DNA from: an uncultured Rhodospirillales bacterium
GTDB taxonomy: Bacteria > Pseudomonadota > Alphaproteobacteria > Acetobacterales > Acetobacteraceae
Assembly (NCBI GenBank): GCA_903823665.1
Contig: CAIJTR010000102.1
Span: 19,884-83,883, forward strand
Length of the DNA stretch: 64,000 nt
Direction of reading: 5' to 3'
Below the pieces are notes generated by a model. It ran no database searches. It was not told where the DNA came from and saw only the letters and a program-made list of their open reading frames with translations. Both the position numbers and the translations under genes were made by a program. Of this stretch, positions 35,145 to 44,343 are shown piece by piece. How positions within the stretch are numbered: the first letter of the stretch is position 1; each line of letters opens with the position of its first letter.

Positions 35145-36545
35145 ATGAGTGGTATCCGGAAACTGCTTCCGCACGAGATTTTTGCGTCGTTTGAAGCGCA
35201 AGGTTTCGTGATGCCGGCCCCTGTGCTCGACCAAGCCGAACGCATCCCACCAGGTGTCCGCGAGGCGATGGATTGGGCGTGGCGACGACGCTGGTTCAAA
35301 CCGCAACCCACGCGGCTGGCCAAGGTGCAGGATGTTGTCGTCGTCAAGGAAGGACTGGTGTTCACGCGGACACTTGACCTGATCGCCGAGACGATCACCC
35401 AGCATGACGAGCGCGACATTGGTGAGGGTCGGGCGCAGGCGGAGGCGGCATTCGCGGCACAGCCGGTGCCGGCGGACACCACGACTGCGGGCGATCTGAT
35501 CCTGCTCTGCCGCAAGCGCGGGGCGCAGAATTATGGCCATTTCCTGATTGAGTTATTGCCCAAGGTTTGGGCGGCACGGCAGCGTCTGGCGTTGCCGTTT
35601 CGTGTTATGATCGAAGATGTGGGCCCTGCTTTGGCCGGGGTCATGCGGCAATGCCTGGCTTTGGCCGGCATCCCCGAGCATGATCTGATGGTCTGCGGCG
35701 CAGAGCCCGTCATGGTGGGGCAGTTGCTGCTGGTGGACGGCATCACCGAGCACGGCAGTTATATGGCACCGCTGGTGATGCGGGCGCTTGATGCCATCAC
35801 CGCGGACATTGCGCCTGAGGGGGCGGAGCGGTTGCTGGTCCTGCGCAAACCCCGCAGTGCCAGGGCACTGGCCAGCGAAGAAAGCGTGATCGAGGCAGCA
35901 CGAGGCTATGGGTTCGTGCCCATCATTCCCGAAGAGTTGCCGTGGATCACCCAGGTTGCGGCGTTCAAGGCAGCCCGCCAAGTGGTCGGCGTGATGGGTG
36001 CTGCCATGACCAATGTGGCTTTTTGCAAGGCCGGGACGGAGGTGACAATCCTGGCGCCAGACATCATGCCAGACACATTCTACTGGTTTATCTCTGGTTT
36101 GCGTGGGCTGGCCTATCTCGAACTGCGCTGCCCGTCATTGCCCCCGAACCGCGGTCCGACGCCTTGGGATGGTGAGGTGCTGGTCAGCCCCGAGCGGTTC
36201 GACACAGTGTTCGGCCCTGGCCGCGAAACACTCATGCCACAAGCACCGCATGACTGGCGGCGACGCGCCACGATCATGGATGCGATGTTCGATGACGAAG
36301 CCTATTGCGGCGCCGATCCGGCATTGGAAGCCAATCGCCTCGACCCGCGCACCCATTACGACCTGTATGGCTGGCGGGAAGGCCGCAATCCATCGGGCTG
36401 GATCAGCACGAAGCGAAGTTTGGAGCTTTACCCAGAGGTCGCCGCACGCGGAGAATGCCCACTTTTCCACGCCATTCTGTATGCGGATGACAATCAGCTC
36501 ACGGCTTTGAAGGCGATGCGCGGCCAGAATATTTGGCCTGGCTGA
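35145..36545 (+). CDS. Glycosyltransferase family 61 protein
   Basis: A 466-residue protein with the GT61 (DUF563) domain in its middle: GAQNYGHFLIELLPKVW, LLVLRKPRSAR, QVVGVMGAAMTNVAFCKAG and ILAPDIMPDTFYW. It should transfer a sugar to a polysaccharide, lipid A core or glycan. The C-terminal 100 residues (DPRTHYDLYGWREGRNPSGW and after) form a module often found in Acetobacteraceae surface-glycan proteins. A GT39-type gene follows; together they suggest envelope glycan work. Confidence 0.82.
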   Translation: MSGIRKLLPHEIFASFEAQGFVMPAPVLDQAERIPPGVREAMDWAWRRRWFKPQPTRLAKVQDVVVVKEGLVFTRTLDLIAETITQHDERDIGEGRAQAEAAFAAQPVPADTTTAGDLILLCRKRGAQNYGHFLIELLPKVWAARQRLALPFRVMIEDVGPALAGVMRQCLALAGIPEHDLMVCGAEPVMVGQLLLVDGITEHGSYMAPLVMRALDAITADIAPEGAERLLVLRKPRSARALASEESVIEAARGYGFVPIIPEELPWITQVAAFKAARQVVGVMGAAMTNVAFCKAGTEVTILAPDIMPDTFYWFISGLRGLAYLELRCPSLPPNRGPTPWDGEVLVSPERFDTVFGPGRETLMPQAPHDWRRRATIMDAMFDDEAYCGADPALEANRLDPRTHYDLYGWREGRNPSGWISTKRSLELYPEVAARGECPLFHAILYADDNQLTALKAMRGQNIWPG

Positions 36546-36593
36546 AATATTGAATTCCAAGTGATGCCCGATGGTGTGGTTTCCGGCGAACAC

Positions 36594-38042
36594 ATGAAAA
36601 GGTGGTTTTGGGCGGCGTTGGCGGGGCTGACAGCGGTGCGGCTGCTGGTGGCGGCACAAACGCCGATGGCACCTGACGAGGCGTATTACTGGGTGTGGTC
36701 GCAGGCGCTGGCCTCTGGCTATCTCGACCATCCGCCGATGGTCGCACTCTGGATCAAGCTGGGAACGCTGCTCGCAGGACAGGGCAATCTGGGCGTGCGG
36801 CTGCTGGCACCGCTTTCGGCGGCTTTGGGATCGGTGCTGCTGGCGCGCGCGGGCGAGGATTTGCTGCCGGGCCGTGATGCCGGAATGTGGGCGGCGGTGC
36901 TGCTCAATGCGACGCTGATCTTTGCCGTCGGTTCTACGACGATGACGCCGGATACGCCGTTGTTGTTGTTCTGGACGGCGACGATCTGGGCGTTGGGGCG
37001 ACTGTTCGCCACCGGGCGTGGTTGGTGGTGGCTGGTCGCCGGTGCTGCCGCCGGGCTGGCGCTGGACAGCAAATACACCGCCGTTTTGCTGGCGCCGGCG
37101 ATTTTGATTTGGCTGGTCGCCACGCCGTCCATGCGGCATTGGCTGCGCAGCCCGTGGCCGTACGCTGCGGCCTTGCTCGCCGCTGTGATCTTCGCGCCGG
37201 TGCTGATGTGGAATGCGGCGCATGGCTGGGCGAGCTTTGCCAAGCAGGGCGGGCGCGTTGCCGATTTTGACGCTGGGCGGGCGCTGCAATTCCTGGGCGA
37301 GTTGTTTGGTGGCCAGCTTGGACTGGCGACACCGATCATCGGCGTGATTGCCGGGGCGGCGATCATCACGGCGGTGCGTCGGGCGATGACGCAGGACGGG
37401 GCGTGGGTGTTGCTCGCCAGCCTTACCGCCCTGCCCGCTCTCGTGTTCATCGAGCACGCGCTGGGTGACAGGGTGCAGGCGAACTGGCCGGCGATTATTT
37501 TCCCCGCCGCCAGCATCGCCGCCGCTGGGCTTTCCGTGCGCTGGCGTCGCTGGTTCAAGCCGGGTGCGGCGTTGGGGTTTGTGTTGACGCTGATTGTCTG
37601 GTTGCAGGCGGCGTTGCAGCCGGTGGCGTTGCCGATGCGGGCGGACCCGACGCTGCTGCGCCTCGGCGGGTGGGAGAGCCTTGCGGCGCAAATCGATTTT
37701 GCGGCGAAAGCGCAGCACGCGGAGTATGTGGCGTTCGACAATTATGGGCAGGCGGCGCTGATGGCCCGGCTGCTGCCGCAGGGCTGCGTGGTGCTGGGCG
37801 TGGATGATCGCTGGGCGTTGTTCAAGCTGGTGGATGGCAGTGCTGCGAGCGAGGGCAAAGCCGGTCTGCTGGTGCGCAGTGCGCGGCGGGATGATCATCC
37901 TGATCCGTCACGCTGGGCGGAGATCACGCCGCTTGCAGGCCTGACCCGTGCGCGCGGCGGCATGACGGCGGAGGCGTTCCGGCTTTACCGTGTGGTTGGC
38001 AAGCCGGGCGACACCGCGATCGCCGTGATGCCGCGGCCCTGA
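36594..38042 (+). CDS. GT39-type membrane glycosyltransferase
   Basis: A 482-residue polytopic protein of the ArnT/PMT type, which moves a sugar from a polyprenyl-phosphate donor. The N-terminal loop has the acidic motif PDEAYYWVWSQ and LDHPPMVA, and about ten or eleven hydrophobic segments follow, then a periplasmic C-terminus. Upstream in-frame ATG 36564 is an alternative start. A similar gene lies at 46847-48271. The dehydratase gene follows at 12 bp. Confidence 0.87.
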   Translation: MKRWFWAALAGLTAVRLLVAAQTPMAPDEAYYWVWSQALASGYLDHPPMVALWIKLGTLLAGQGNLGVRLLAPLSAALGSVLLARAGEDLLPGRDAGMWAAVLLNATLIFAVGSTTMTPDTPLLLFWTATIWALGRLFATGRGWWWLVAGAAAGLALDSKYTAVLLAPAILIWLVATPSMRHWLRSPWPYAAALLAAVIFAPVLMWNAAHGWASFAKQGGRVADFDAGRALQFLGELFGGQLGLATPIIGVIAGAAIITAVRRAMTQDGAWVLLASLTALPALVFIEHALGDRVQANWPAIIFPAASIAAAGLSVRWRRWFKPGAALGFVLTLIVWLQAALQPVALPMRADPTLLRLGGWESLAAQIDFAAKAQHAEYVAFDNYGQAALMARLLPQGCVVLGVDDRWALFKLVDGSAASEGKAGLLVRSARRDDHPDPSRWAEITPLAGLTRARGGMTAEAFRLYRVVGKPGDTAIAVMPRP

Positions 38043-38054
38043 GGAGGATTTTCG

Positions 38055-39029
38055 ATGATGCTGCCGAATTATGACGATGTGGCTGAAGCAGCGCTTCGCA
38101 TTGCCCCGCATGTGGTTCACACACCGCTGTTGCGCCACCCGATGCTCGACGAGATCTCCGGCGGCACGATTTTGATAAAGCCGGAGCCGTTGCAGCGCAC
38201 CGGCAGCTTCAAGCTGCGTGGGGCGACGAACGCGGTCCTGCAACTGACCGAGTTGCAGAAGCGCGCGGGTGTGGTGGCTTATTCGTCGGGCAATCACGCG
38301 CAGGGGCTGGCCTGTGCGGCGGCGGCTTCGGGTGTGGCCGCCACGATTTTCATGCCGAGCGACGCACCTGCGATCAAGATGGAGAACACCCGAGCCTGGG
38401 GGGCCACCATCATCCCGTTCGACCGGCTCACCACCGATAAAGAAAAGCTGCTGACCGATTTTTCGGCCAAGACGGGTGCCACGATCATTCCGCCATTCGA
38501 TCATCCGCACGTACTGGCGGGACAGGGCAGTTTGGCGCTGGAGATGGTGGCGGATGCGAAGATGATTGGCCTTTCGATGGACAGCCTGTTGGTGTGCACC
38601 GGCGGCGGCGGCATGGTGGCCGGTTGCGCGCTGGCCGTTGAGGGTGCGTCGCCGGGCACGCGCGTGCATTCGGTGGAGCCTGCGGATTGGGACGATACGG
38701 CGCGCTCGCTGGCCGCTGGGGAGCGTTTGGCGGCCGTATCGGGTGGGTCGCTGTTGTGCGATGCGCTGCTCTCGCCGATGCCGGGCAAACTAACGTTTGC
38801 GATCAATCAGCCGCGCCTAGGTGCCGGGCTTTCGGTGACGGATGCCGAGGTGATGGCGGCGGTGGCGTTTGCGTTCCTGCGCCTGAAAGTGGTGGTGGAG
38901 CCGGGTGGCGCTGTGTGTTTGGCAGCTTTGCTCGCGGGCAAGTTCGACGCACGCGGCAAGGTGGTGGGCTGCGTGCTGAGCGGTGGCAATGTGGACCCGG
39001 CGGTGTTTGCAAGGGCCCTCGCCGCATAG
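38055..39029 (+). CDS. Threonine/serine dehydratase
   Basis: A 324-residue PLP enzyme of the IlvA/serine-racemase group, without the C-terminal regulatory domain, so of the catabolic (TdcB-like) form. The PLP lysine is in GSFKLRGATNAV, substrate loop SSGNHAQGLA, and glycine loop TGGGGMVAG. GAGGAGG at 38041-38047 overlaps the upstream stop. It deaminates threonine or serine to 2-oxo acids; which of these is preferred cannot be said. Confidence 0.9.
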   Translation: MMLPNYDDVAEAALRIAPHVVHTPLLRHPMLDEISGGTILIKPEPLQRTGSFKLRGATNAVLQLTELQKRAGVVAYSSGNHAQGLACAAAASGVAATIFMPSDAPAIKMENTRAWGATIIPFDRLTTDKEKLLTDFSAKTGATIIPPFDHPHVLAGQGSLALEMVADAKMIGLSMDSLLVCTGGGGMVAGCALAVEGASPGTRVHSVEPADWDDTARSLAAGERLAAVSGGSLLCDALLSPMPGKLTFAINQPRLGAGLSVTDAEVMAAVAFAFLRLKVVVEPGGAVCLAALLAGKFDARGKVVGCVLSGGNVDPAVFARALAA

Positions 39030-39129
39030 GGGTGCTGTTGCCGGATTAACGCGATATCAACCCTCGGGGCGCATGCTGCCGCCTGACCGTTCGCACCATG
39101 CTCGCGGTCTGTGGGGTTGAACACAGGGC

Positions 39130-40302
39130 ATGAGCGGCAAGAAAGCGGGAGACAAGCGCCCGATTATCATCAAGCGCGAGGAGGTGGTGGAGGGTGGCCA
39201 CCATGGTGGCGCGTGGAAGGTGGCCTACGCCGATTTCGTGACCGCGATGATGGCGTTTTTTTTGTTGATGTGGCTGCTGAATGCCACCACGGAGGAACAG
39301 CGGCGTGGGTTGGCCGATTATTTTTCGCCAATGAACGCGATGGCGCGCGGGGCTTCCGGCACGGGGCAGCCCTTTGGCGGCAAAACCCCGTACGACACTG
39401 GTGAATTGGTGTCCGACCGCGGCACGGCTTCTATCACCCCTGGCCGCAACAACGAGCAGCAGGAGAGCGAGGAGGAGACTGCCGAGGTCTCGATGCCGCA
39501 CACCCCTCGGAGCGTTTACGCCAAGGACACCTCTGGCGAGGCTGAGGCGAATGGTGCCGGCAAGGCTGAGCAAAGCAGCCAAGTGGACGGACAATCCGCC
39601 ACCAAATCAGAGATGCAAAACCAGCCTCAGGCGCAATCGCCGACGGGAGCCACATCCACTGTTGATCCGAAAGTGCGGGTTTCGCCGGATGCCAAGGTGA
39701 TCGCCATGGTCGGCACCAAATCTCAGACCGCCGCCAAGATTACCGCGCGCGCTGCGGCTGATGAGGCGGCGCTGGAGGCGGAGCAGGACCGTCGTGAACG
39801 CAGCGCGTTTGATGCCGCAGCCCAGCAGATCCGCGAGGCCATTCATGGTGACAAGCTGCTGGAGGATCTGGCGAAGCAGGTGGCGATCGACGAGACGCCG
39901 GAAGGGCTGCGCATTCAGTTGCTCGACGAGGATCACAAACCAATGTTCGCCCTCGGGTCATCCGCAATGGCGGATCGCGCACGTCAATTGCTGCAGAAAG
40001 TGGCTGGGGTGTTGGTCAATCTACCCGAGCCGATTTCCATCGCAGGCCACACCGATGCCGCACCCTATGCCAGCGGCGGCAAGAGCAATTGGGATTTGTC
40101 GAGTGAGAGGGCCAATGCCACAAGGCGCATTCTGGTGGAGGCCGGGCTGCAGGAGGGACGGCTGCGCAGCGTGACCGGCAATGCGGATCGCGATCTTCTG
40201 CTGCCCGCTGACCCACTGGCCGCTGCCAATCGTCGTATCGCCATTCTGGTGCTCCGCACCTCACATTCCGCAGCGGCAGTGGCAGGGCGGCGCGCACCAT
40301 GA
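39130..40302 (+). CDS. motB: Flagellar motor stator protein MotB
   Basis: A 390-residue stator subunit that anchors to peptidoglycan. One transmembrane helix near residue 35-55 (WKVAYADFVTAMMAFFLLMW) carries the proton-binding Asp. A long acidic/Gln-rich linker follows, then a C-terminal OmpA domain with SIAGHTDAAPYA, NWDLSSERAN and ANRRIAILVL. It overlaps the motA start by four bases. The order is motB before motA, the reverse of E. coli. Confidence 0.93.
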   Translation: MSGKKAGDKRPIIIKREEVVEGGHHGGAWKVAYADFVTAMMAFFLLMWLLNATTEEQRRGLADYFSPMNAMARGASGTGQPFGGKTPYDTGELVSDRGTASITPGRNNEQQESEEETAEVSMPHTPRSVYAKDTSGEAEANGAGKAEQSSQVDGQSATKSEMQNQPQAQSPTGATSTVDPKVRVSPDAKVIAMVGTKSQTAAKITARAAADEAALEAEQDRRERSAFDAAAQQIREAIHGDKLLEDLAKQVAIDETPEGLRIQLLDEDHKPMFALGSSAMADRARQLLQKVAGVLVNLPEPISIAGHTDAAPYASGGKSNWDLSSERANATRRILVEAGLQEGRLRSVTGNADRDLLLPADPLAAANRRIAILVLRTSHSAAAVAGRRAP

Positions 40303-41162
40303 CGACCATTGGCGGGCTGGTGTTCGTGTTCGCCTGCGTGTTCGGCAGCTATTTGCTGTCCGGCGGCAGCATGGAGCCGCTGATTGAGGCCATTCCGTTT
40401 GAGATGCTGACCATTGGCGGTGCGGCCATCGGCACGTTTGTTATGTCAAACAGCATGCATGACGTGAAGCATACACTTGGCGGGGTGATGAAAACCATCA
40501 AAGGCGCGCTCTACAAAAAAGCTGATTACGTGGAGTTGCTGAGCCTTCTGTATTATTTCGTGCGGCTGGCCAGCACCAAGGGTTCGATGGCGCTGGAGCC
40601 GCATATTGAAAAGCCGAATGAGAGCCCTGCGTTTCAGAAATTCCCCAAGCTGCTGAACAATCATCACGTGAGCGATCTTGTGTGTGACTATCTGCGCATG
40701 GTCGGCATGAACGCTGACGACCCCAATCAGATTGAGGATTTAATGGGGCGTGAACTGAAGAAGACGCTGCATGAGGAGCTTCATGCCGCCCACGCGATTC
40801 AATCCATGGCCGATGGACTGCCCGCACTCGGCATTGTGGCGGCCGTGCTGGGCGTGATCAAAACCATGTCTCACATCAACGAGCCACCGGCGGTGCTGGG
40901 TGCCATGATCGGCGGAGCACTCGTGGGCACATTCCTCGGCATTTTGCTCGCATATGGCATTGCCGCCCCGATCGCCGCCCGACTGAAGGGCGTGATCGAG
41001 GAGGAGGCGAAGTTCGTTGAGGTGATCCGCGCCGTGGTGGTGGCGCATCTGCATGGCAACGCGCCTGCCGTCAGCGTGGAGACCGGCCGCAAAATGGCCC
41101 CGAACCAGCACATGCCCAGCTTCGCCGATCTGGAGCAGGCCACGCAGGCGCTGCAGATCTGA
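40299..41162 (+). CDS. motA: Flagellar motor stator protein MotA
   Basis: A 287-residue four-helix membrane protein that with MotB forms the proton channel of the flagellar motor. The last two helices (ALGIVAAVLGVIKTM and GALVGTFLGILLAYGIAAP) contain the conserved prolines; LKKTLHEELHAAHA lies in the cytoplasmic loop with charged residues that contact FliG. No other flagellar gene is in the window. Confidence 0.94.
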   Translation: MTTIGGLVFVFACVFGSYLLSGGSMEPLIEAIPFEMLTIGGAAIGTFVMSNSMHDVKHTLGGVMKTIKGALYKKADYVELLSLLYYFVRLASTKGSMALEPHIEKPNESPAFQKFPKLLNNHHVSDLVCDYLRMVGMNADDPNQIEDLMGRELKKTLHEELHAAHAIQSMADGLPALGIVAAVLGVIKTMSHINEPPAVLGAMIGGALVGTFLGILLAYGIAAPIAARLKGVIEEEAKFVEVIRAVVVAHLHGNAPAVSVETGRKMAPNQHMPSFADLEQATQALQI

Positions 41163-41170
41163 CGCCCGGA

Positions 41171-41989
41171 TTAAGCAGCGGTCGCCGGAGCCGGAGTCGG
41201 AGCCGGAGTCAATTCCACAAGCCGGCCCCAGCGGGCGCTGCTGTAGAGATGCGCGTAAATCGGGCCGAGCCAGCCTTTGCGGCGCCAGTCGAGGAAGACC
41301 TCATCAGACACATTTGCCAGCCGGTCTGCCTTGAGCAGCTTGAAGCCGTTGACCTTCGCGGTGCCACCGGCGGTGAAGTTAATGCTGGCCTCCTCTTCGG
41401 CGAGAAGGCCTGCCTCCTCCATCGCGCGGCCAAAGGTGATGGCGGCGTTGAGGCTGTCGCGGAAAGCCGCGCAAAAGCTGATGGTTTCGTTCATCGCCGG
41501 GCTTGGCTTGCCGTCCTCGAACATTGCCACACCGTCGGTGCCGCTGATCGCCGCGGCATTCGGGTCCATGCCGACGAAAAGCGTGGCGCGGGCGGTGTCT
41601 TCCACGAAAATGAACGGGTAAGCCCGGCAATAGGCGGGAATATAGGCATCACGCCGCCACGCACCGTTTGGTTCGACGAACAAATTATTGCCCTCGCGCA
41701 GACCGAGCAACACCATGGGCGTGGGCTGCGGCCCACCTGCGAACACGATGGGGTAATGCTGGGCGGCGGCCTCAAACTCACCAAGGCCGAGCGGCATGGC
41801 CTGGGCGTGGGCTGCGAAACCGAAGCCCTTGCTGCGGTCGATGCGCAAATGGCTGTGTTCGCCGGCATTCACGCCCACCACGCTGTTGAAGAACAGCGGG
41901 AGAGGCGGGCGGGCCGGGGCGGCCGCGGCAGGTTTGGCACCGTTGGTGGCAGCGGCGGCAGAGGCTGGGGCGGCGGCAGTGTCGGACAC
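41171..41989 (-). CDS. SapC family protein
   Basis: A 272-residue protein of the SapC family, first linked to S-layer formation in Campylobacter; its biochemistry is unknown. An Ala/Pro-rich head (about 1-35) precedes the conserved core, with FGFAAHAQAMPLGLGEF, YPIVFAG and CRAYPFIFVE, and the tail is Pro/Ala-rich. I take GTG 41989, preceded by AAGGAG, rather than the TTG six codons earlier. It is convergent with motA at 8 bp. Confidence 0.8.
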   Translation of the reverse strand: MSDTAAAPASAAAATNGAKPAAAAPARPPLPLFFNSVVGVNAGEHSHLRIDRSKGFGFAAHAQAMPLGLGEFEAAAQHYPIVFAGGPQPTPMVLLGLREGNNLFVEPNGAWRRDAYIPAYCRAYPFIFVEDTARATLFVGMDPNAAAISGTDGVAMFEDGKPSPAMNETISFCAAFRDSLNAAITFGRAMEEAGLLAEEEASINFTAGGTAKVNGFKLLKADRLANVSDEVFLDWRRKGWLGPIYAHLYSSARWGRLVELTPAPTPAPATAA

Positions 41990-42289
41990 GAGGCTCTCCT
42001 TGAGCAATAACCCATCGCAATCTGGCGCAGCCCTCGCGGTGCGGCAACCTAAATACCTGTGACATCACGAAAACTGTGTACGCTTAACGTATTGAAAATT
42101 ATCCAGATATGTTCGACAAATCAATTGATCTGAGATGCATACGAAATTTTTTTTGAACGCAAGCACGCCGGACACGAACCGGTGGCGAGGATGATCCAAA
42201 ATGCGCATTAGGACGAGGCATAGCTTTAAGGCATTAAATTCAAACAGTTTTCGTTTGGCCGAGCGGTGCCACACCGCGTTGCGCTGACG

Positions 42290-43027
42290 ATGAAAACCTC
42301 GATGCCCTCGCCATCCGCGTTCGAAATGATGCCGCGACATGACGTCTTGCTGACCAATCCGTTCTTTGGGCGAATGCCAAGGGCAGACCTTGTGTCGTTG
42401 ATCGCCATGTCGTCCGAGCGGCAACTGGCGAAAGACGCCCGGCTGTTCGCAAAGGGCGACCCCGGCAGTTTCATGGCAACCGTGCTGACCGGCAGTCTAC
42501 GATTGCTCAGCGGCTCACGCGATGGACGCGAGGTGACGCTCAACTCGGTGGGCCCGGGCGGAATGAGCGGGCTGGTGGCTCTATTGGACGGCCGGCCGCG
42601 CTGTGCGGATGCCGTGGCGACCAAGGACACTGTTGTGCTGATCACTGAGAGGCGCGTGCTGCTGCCATTGCTTGCGGAGAGTGCGGACCTGTCCCAGCTG
42701 GCGATGCAGTTTTTGTGCGGCAGATTGCGCAAGTCTATTGGCACTTTTGATGACTTGGCCTTGTTCGATCTGTCGGCACGATTGGCACGCATGCTGCTTA
42801 ATCTCGCCCGAACGCAAGGCGAGACGAGCGCTGCGGGAATGCGCATTGGCATTCGCTTGTCCCAGCGTGAAATGGCGGCCATGGTGTTCGGCTCGCGGGA
42901 GAGCGTGAACAAGCAATTGCGGGTCTGGCGCGAAGCCCGCGTGCTGACAACGAGCACGGGCCTCATCGTGCTGCACGATATGGCAGCACTTCACCGCGTT
43001 ATCGACGGAGACAGCGGGGCCGCTTAA
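42290..43027 (+). CDS. Crp/Fnr-family regulator
   Basis: A 245-residue regulator with an N-terminal cyclic-nucleotide-binding-type barrel (AKGDPGSFMATVLTGSLRLL) and a C-terminal helix-turn-helix (LSQREMAAMVFGSRESVNKQ). It has no four-cysteine Fnr cluster near the N-terminus, so the signal may be a nucleotide or other small ligand. The start is uncertain: GTG 42266, ATG 42290 and ATG 42302 are all in frame; I keep 42290. Confidence 0.85.
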   Translation: MKTSMPSPSAFEMMPRHDVLLTNPFFGRMPRADLVSLIAMSSERQLAKDARLFAKGDPGSFMATVLTGSLRLLSGSRDGREVTLNSVGPGGMSGLVALLDGRPRCADAVATKDTVVLITERRVLLPLLAESADLSQLAMQFLCGRLRKSIGTFDDLALFDLSARLARMLLNLARTQGETSAAGMRIGIRLSQREMAAMVFGSRESVNKQLRVWREARVLTTSTGLIVLHDMAALHRVIDGDSGAA

Positions 43028-43041
43028 CAATGGCCCCGCTG
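43012..43041. terminator. 10-bp hairpin between convergent genes
   Basis: CAGCGGGGCC (43012-43021) pairs with GGCCCCGCTG (43032-43041) around a 10-nt loop holding the stop of the Crp-family gene. The minus-strand MetE-type gene ends at 43053. It could terminate from both sides. Confidence 0.6.
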
Positions 43042-43052
43042 CATTTCAGAGG

Positions 43053-44189
43053 TTAGACGGAGCCCCAGACGTCACGGGCGACCGACACCAGCAATTCGAG
43101 CTTCTTCCACTGCTGATCTTCAGTGAGCAGATTGCCTTCCTCGGTGCTGGCAAAGCCGCATTGCGGGCTGAGGGCGAGTTGCTCCAGCGGCAGGTATTTG
43201 GAAGCCTCATCCAGACGGCGTTTCAGCTCATCGGCGGTCTCAAGCTCACCGGTTTTGCTGGTCATCAGGCCGAGGACGACGATCTTGTTGCCACGCGGCA
43301 TCAGGCGCAGCGGTTCGAAGCCACCGGCGCGGTCGCTGTCATATTCCATGAAGTAGGCGTCCACGCCGACCTGGTTGAACAGCACTTCCGCCACCGGCTC
43401 ATAGCCGCCCTTGGCGACCCAGGTGCTGCGGAAGTTGCCACGGCAGAGATGCATGGTGACGACCATGTCAGACGGGCGGCCCTCGATGGCGGTGTTGATC
43501 ATCTGGGCGTAGGTTTCCAGCAGACCGTCCACGTGCTCGCCGCGTGCCTTGAGCAGTTCGATCTGATCGGGATCGCAGAGATAGGCGATGTTGACCTCAT
43601 CGAGCTGCAGGTATTTGCAGCCGGCGTCGGCGAAGCTCTGCACGGCGGAGTGATAGGCGTGGCCGAGATCGGTGAAGAAACCGTCGAGTGTGGGGTAGAT
43701 GCTCGGATCGATCGCCTGCCGGCCGCCACGAAAGTGCAGGACGCTGGGGGACGGGATGGTCTGCTTGGCAACGGCGGTTTTCACGTGGCTGGCGACGAAG
43801 CGATAGTCATCGACCATGAGCGGCTTGCTGTAGCCGACGCGGCCGTGCACTTCGAGGCTCTTGGGGAGCACCACACCGCCGCTGAAATGCACCTTCGTCT
43901 TGGGCTCGACGAGTTCGACACCGTCCAGGCCCTGCAGGAAGTCGTAATGCCAATAGGCGCGGCGGTATTCACCGTCGGAGGCGGCGCGCAGGCCGATGCT
44001 TTCCTGCTTGGCGATGGCCTCGATGATGCAGGCGTTCTCCACCTCACGCAGGGCTTCGGCGGTGAGGTTGCCAAGCGCGCGGGCGGCGCGGGCTTCGCGC
44101 AGCTTCACCGGGCGGAGCAGGCTGCCGACATGGTCCGCGCGGAACGGGGCGCGGGTGCGGGGGGCGATGGCGGTGGTGCTGGTCGTCAT
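43053..44189 (-). CDS. MetE C-terminal-type methyltransferase
   Basis: A 378-residue protein equal to the C-terminal half of cobalamin-independent methionine synthase. Zinc ligands resemble those of MetE: His and Cys in TMHLCRG, a Glu in the VDAYFMEYD region and Cys in SPQCGF. The folate-binding N-terminal half of full MetE is missing. Such short forms probably transfer methyl groups from non-folate donors and need not make methionine. ATG 44189 is preceded by GAGGAGC; upstream codons in frame are rejected. Confidence 0.85.
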   Translation of the reverse strand: MTTSTTAIAPRTRAPFRADHVGSLLRPVKLREARAARALGNLTAEALREVENACIIEAIAKQESIGLRAASDGEYRRAYWHYDFLQGLDGVELVEPKTKVHFSGGVVLPKSLEVHGRVGYSKPLMVDDYRFVASHVKTAVAKQTIPSPSVLHFRGGRQAIDPSIYPTLDGFFTDLGHAYHSAVQSFADAGCKYLQLDEVNIAYLCDPDQIELLKARGEHVDGLLETYAQMINTAIEGRPSDMVVTMHLCRGNFRSTWVAKGGYEPVAEVLFNQVGVDAYFMEYDSDRAGGFEPLRLMPRGNKIVVLGLMTSKTGELETADELKRRLDEASKYLPLEQLALSPQCGFASTEEGNLLTEDQQWKKLELLVSVARDVWGSV

Positions 44190-44343
44190 GGGAAGGCTCC
44201 TCGGTTTCGCGTCAACTAGGCCTTCAGGTGCGGGGCTTGCAACCCCCGCCATGTTCGCTTGTGAGTGAAGCCCGCAGGTGGACCGGCGCAGCAAGAGCGA
44301 CTATCCGTGCGCGGCATTCTCGCCGCACGGACACTCAGCCCGC

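Noticed and set aside
36135..37898. 587-codon minus-strand open frame
   Set aside because: Arg/His/Gln-rich shadow of the GT61 and GT39 genes.
42118..42136. FNR-box-like TTGAT upstream of the Crp-family gene
   Set aside because: Only the left half fits TTGAT-N4-ATCAA.
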